Shown here one piece after another: positions 30,231 to 30,533 of a stretch of 30,533 nucleotides of DNA (position 1 is its first letter; every line of letters begins with the position of its first letter). The notes under the pieces are model-generated. The model did no database searches and was not told the DNA's origin. It was given only the letters and a program-made list of their open reading frames with translations. The position numbers were made by a program, and so were the translations under genes. The DNA lies in IMG/VR virus record IMGVR_UViG_3300021339_000085, positions 1 to 30,533 of that record; one strand, written 5' to 3'. The DNA comes from a virus.

Positions 30231-30533
30231 TTAACGTTCGTGGTCCGGATTTTCTAACCCCCATTTTGCAAGGAGGGCAGAAACGGTTTCGTTCGCCCGC
30301 TCAACCTCCGCTTCGAATATTTCCCCGGATTTATTCCATGCTTTTTCGGGGTCAACCGTATCTAATCCTGCTCGCTGTTCTACTTCAATTTGTCGTGTTA
30401 TTACTTCTCTTAACAGATATGAATTAGCTATCGTTAATTGAAGCGTTGTTCTTAACATTTCTGTCAAATCAATAGTAACCTTTTGATTTTTGAAAGAATC
30501 CTCAAGGTTCTTCAGTATTTCATTCGTATCCAT
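30231..30533 (-). CDS. Small AT-rich minus-strand protein at the right edge
   Basis: A 100-residue, charged, helical protein (MDTNEILKNLEDSF ... TIDLTEMLRTTLQLTIANSYLLREVITRQIEVEQR) that I do not recognise. Its start codon is the last three bases of the window, so its promoter is outside. It converges on the holin-like gene with a 34-base gap in which no convincing terminator hairpin is seen. The 60-base line at 30421 is 32% G+C, well below the phage core. This suggests an accessory moron gene or the first gene beyond the structural operon. The + strand frame over the same bases is low complexity and not believable. Confidence 0.72.
   Translation of the reverse strand: MDTNEILKNLEDSFKNQKVTIDLTEMLRTTLQLTIANSYLLREVITRQIEVEQRAGLDTVDPEKAWNKSGEIFEAEVERANETVSALLAKWGLENPDHER

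Noticed and set aside
30221-30427. + strand frame of 68 codons with a Leu-rich end at the right edge
   Set aside because: It is antisense to a more plausible minus-strand gene. Its hydrophobic end is simply the reverse of AT-rich helical codons.

Overview
The window looks like an almost complete temperate siphophage (integrated prophage) of a Bacteroidota host. The tyrosine recombinase has the Bacteroidetes Arm / SAM-like / catalytic layout. Several signal peptides end in the Ala|Gln cleavage pattern typical of this phylum, and exact TAnnTTTG boxes (the Bacteroidetes -7 consensus) occur upstream of some genes. Base composition near 50% G+C in the core genes would suit Cytophagales or Chitinophagales, but that placement is inference. 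Nearly all genes are on the + strand and are packed with ATGA, GTGA or TGATG overlaps. Only two genes, both probably accessory, read the other way.

Layout. 1-2790: integrase, an AT-rich gene of unknown function coupled to it, and two small helix-turn-helix proteins of excisionase type. No CI-like repressor is recognisable. 2895-6283: early region with a two-domain replication protein whose linker is a (Glu-Thr)n repeat, a downstream partner, several small unknown proteins and an HNH endonuclease. 6284-6745: probable early/late boundary, a small gene, and an unusually long gap that may carry the packaging site. 6746-18353: P27-type small terminase, HK97-type large terminase, portal, prohead protease, capsid protein with delta domain, connector, head closure, gp10-like protein, tail terminator and tail tube. 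18353-21226: tail-assembly chaperones joined by a textbook -1 frameshift signal, then the tape measure. 21223-29538: a baseplate/hub protein, tail-fibre proteins, an SGNH esterase and a beta-helix-like spike. 29535-30196: two membrane proteins of holin type. 30231-30533: an AT-rich minus-strand gene at the right edge.

Two things stand out beyond a normal HK97-like phage. First, enzymes are inserted in the virion operon. A GT-A glycosyltransferase-like protein is translationally coupled to an asparagine-synthetase-like amidotransferase between the terminase and the portal, and a second glycosyltransferase, paralogous to the first by shared motifs, sits between connector and head closure. I infer a virion- or receptor-glycan modification module, possibly making an amidated sugar. 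Second, four of the five tail-tip/fibre genes encode N-terminal Sec-type signal peptides, three with a clean Ala|Gln site. That is unexpected for proteins normally assembled in the cytoplasm. The -1 frameshift element (heptamer at 18700, GC-rich hairpin at 18714) is the best-supported single regulatory feature.

No tRNA, CRISPR array, insertion sequence, DNA polymerase, helicase or recognisable endolysin gene was seen.
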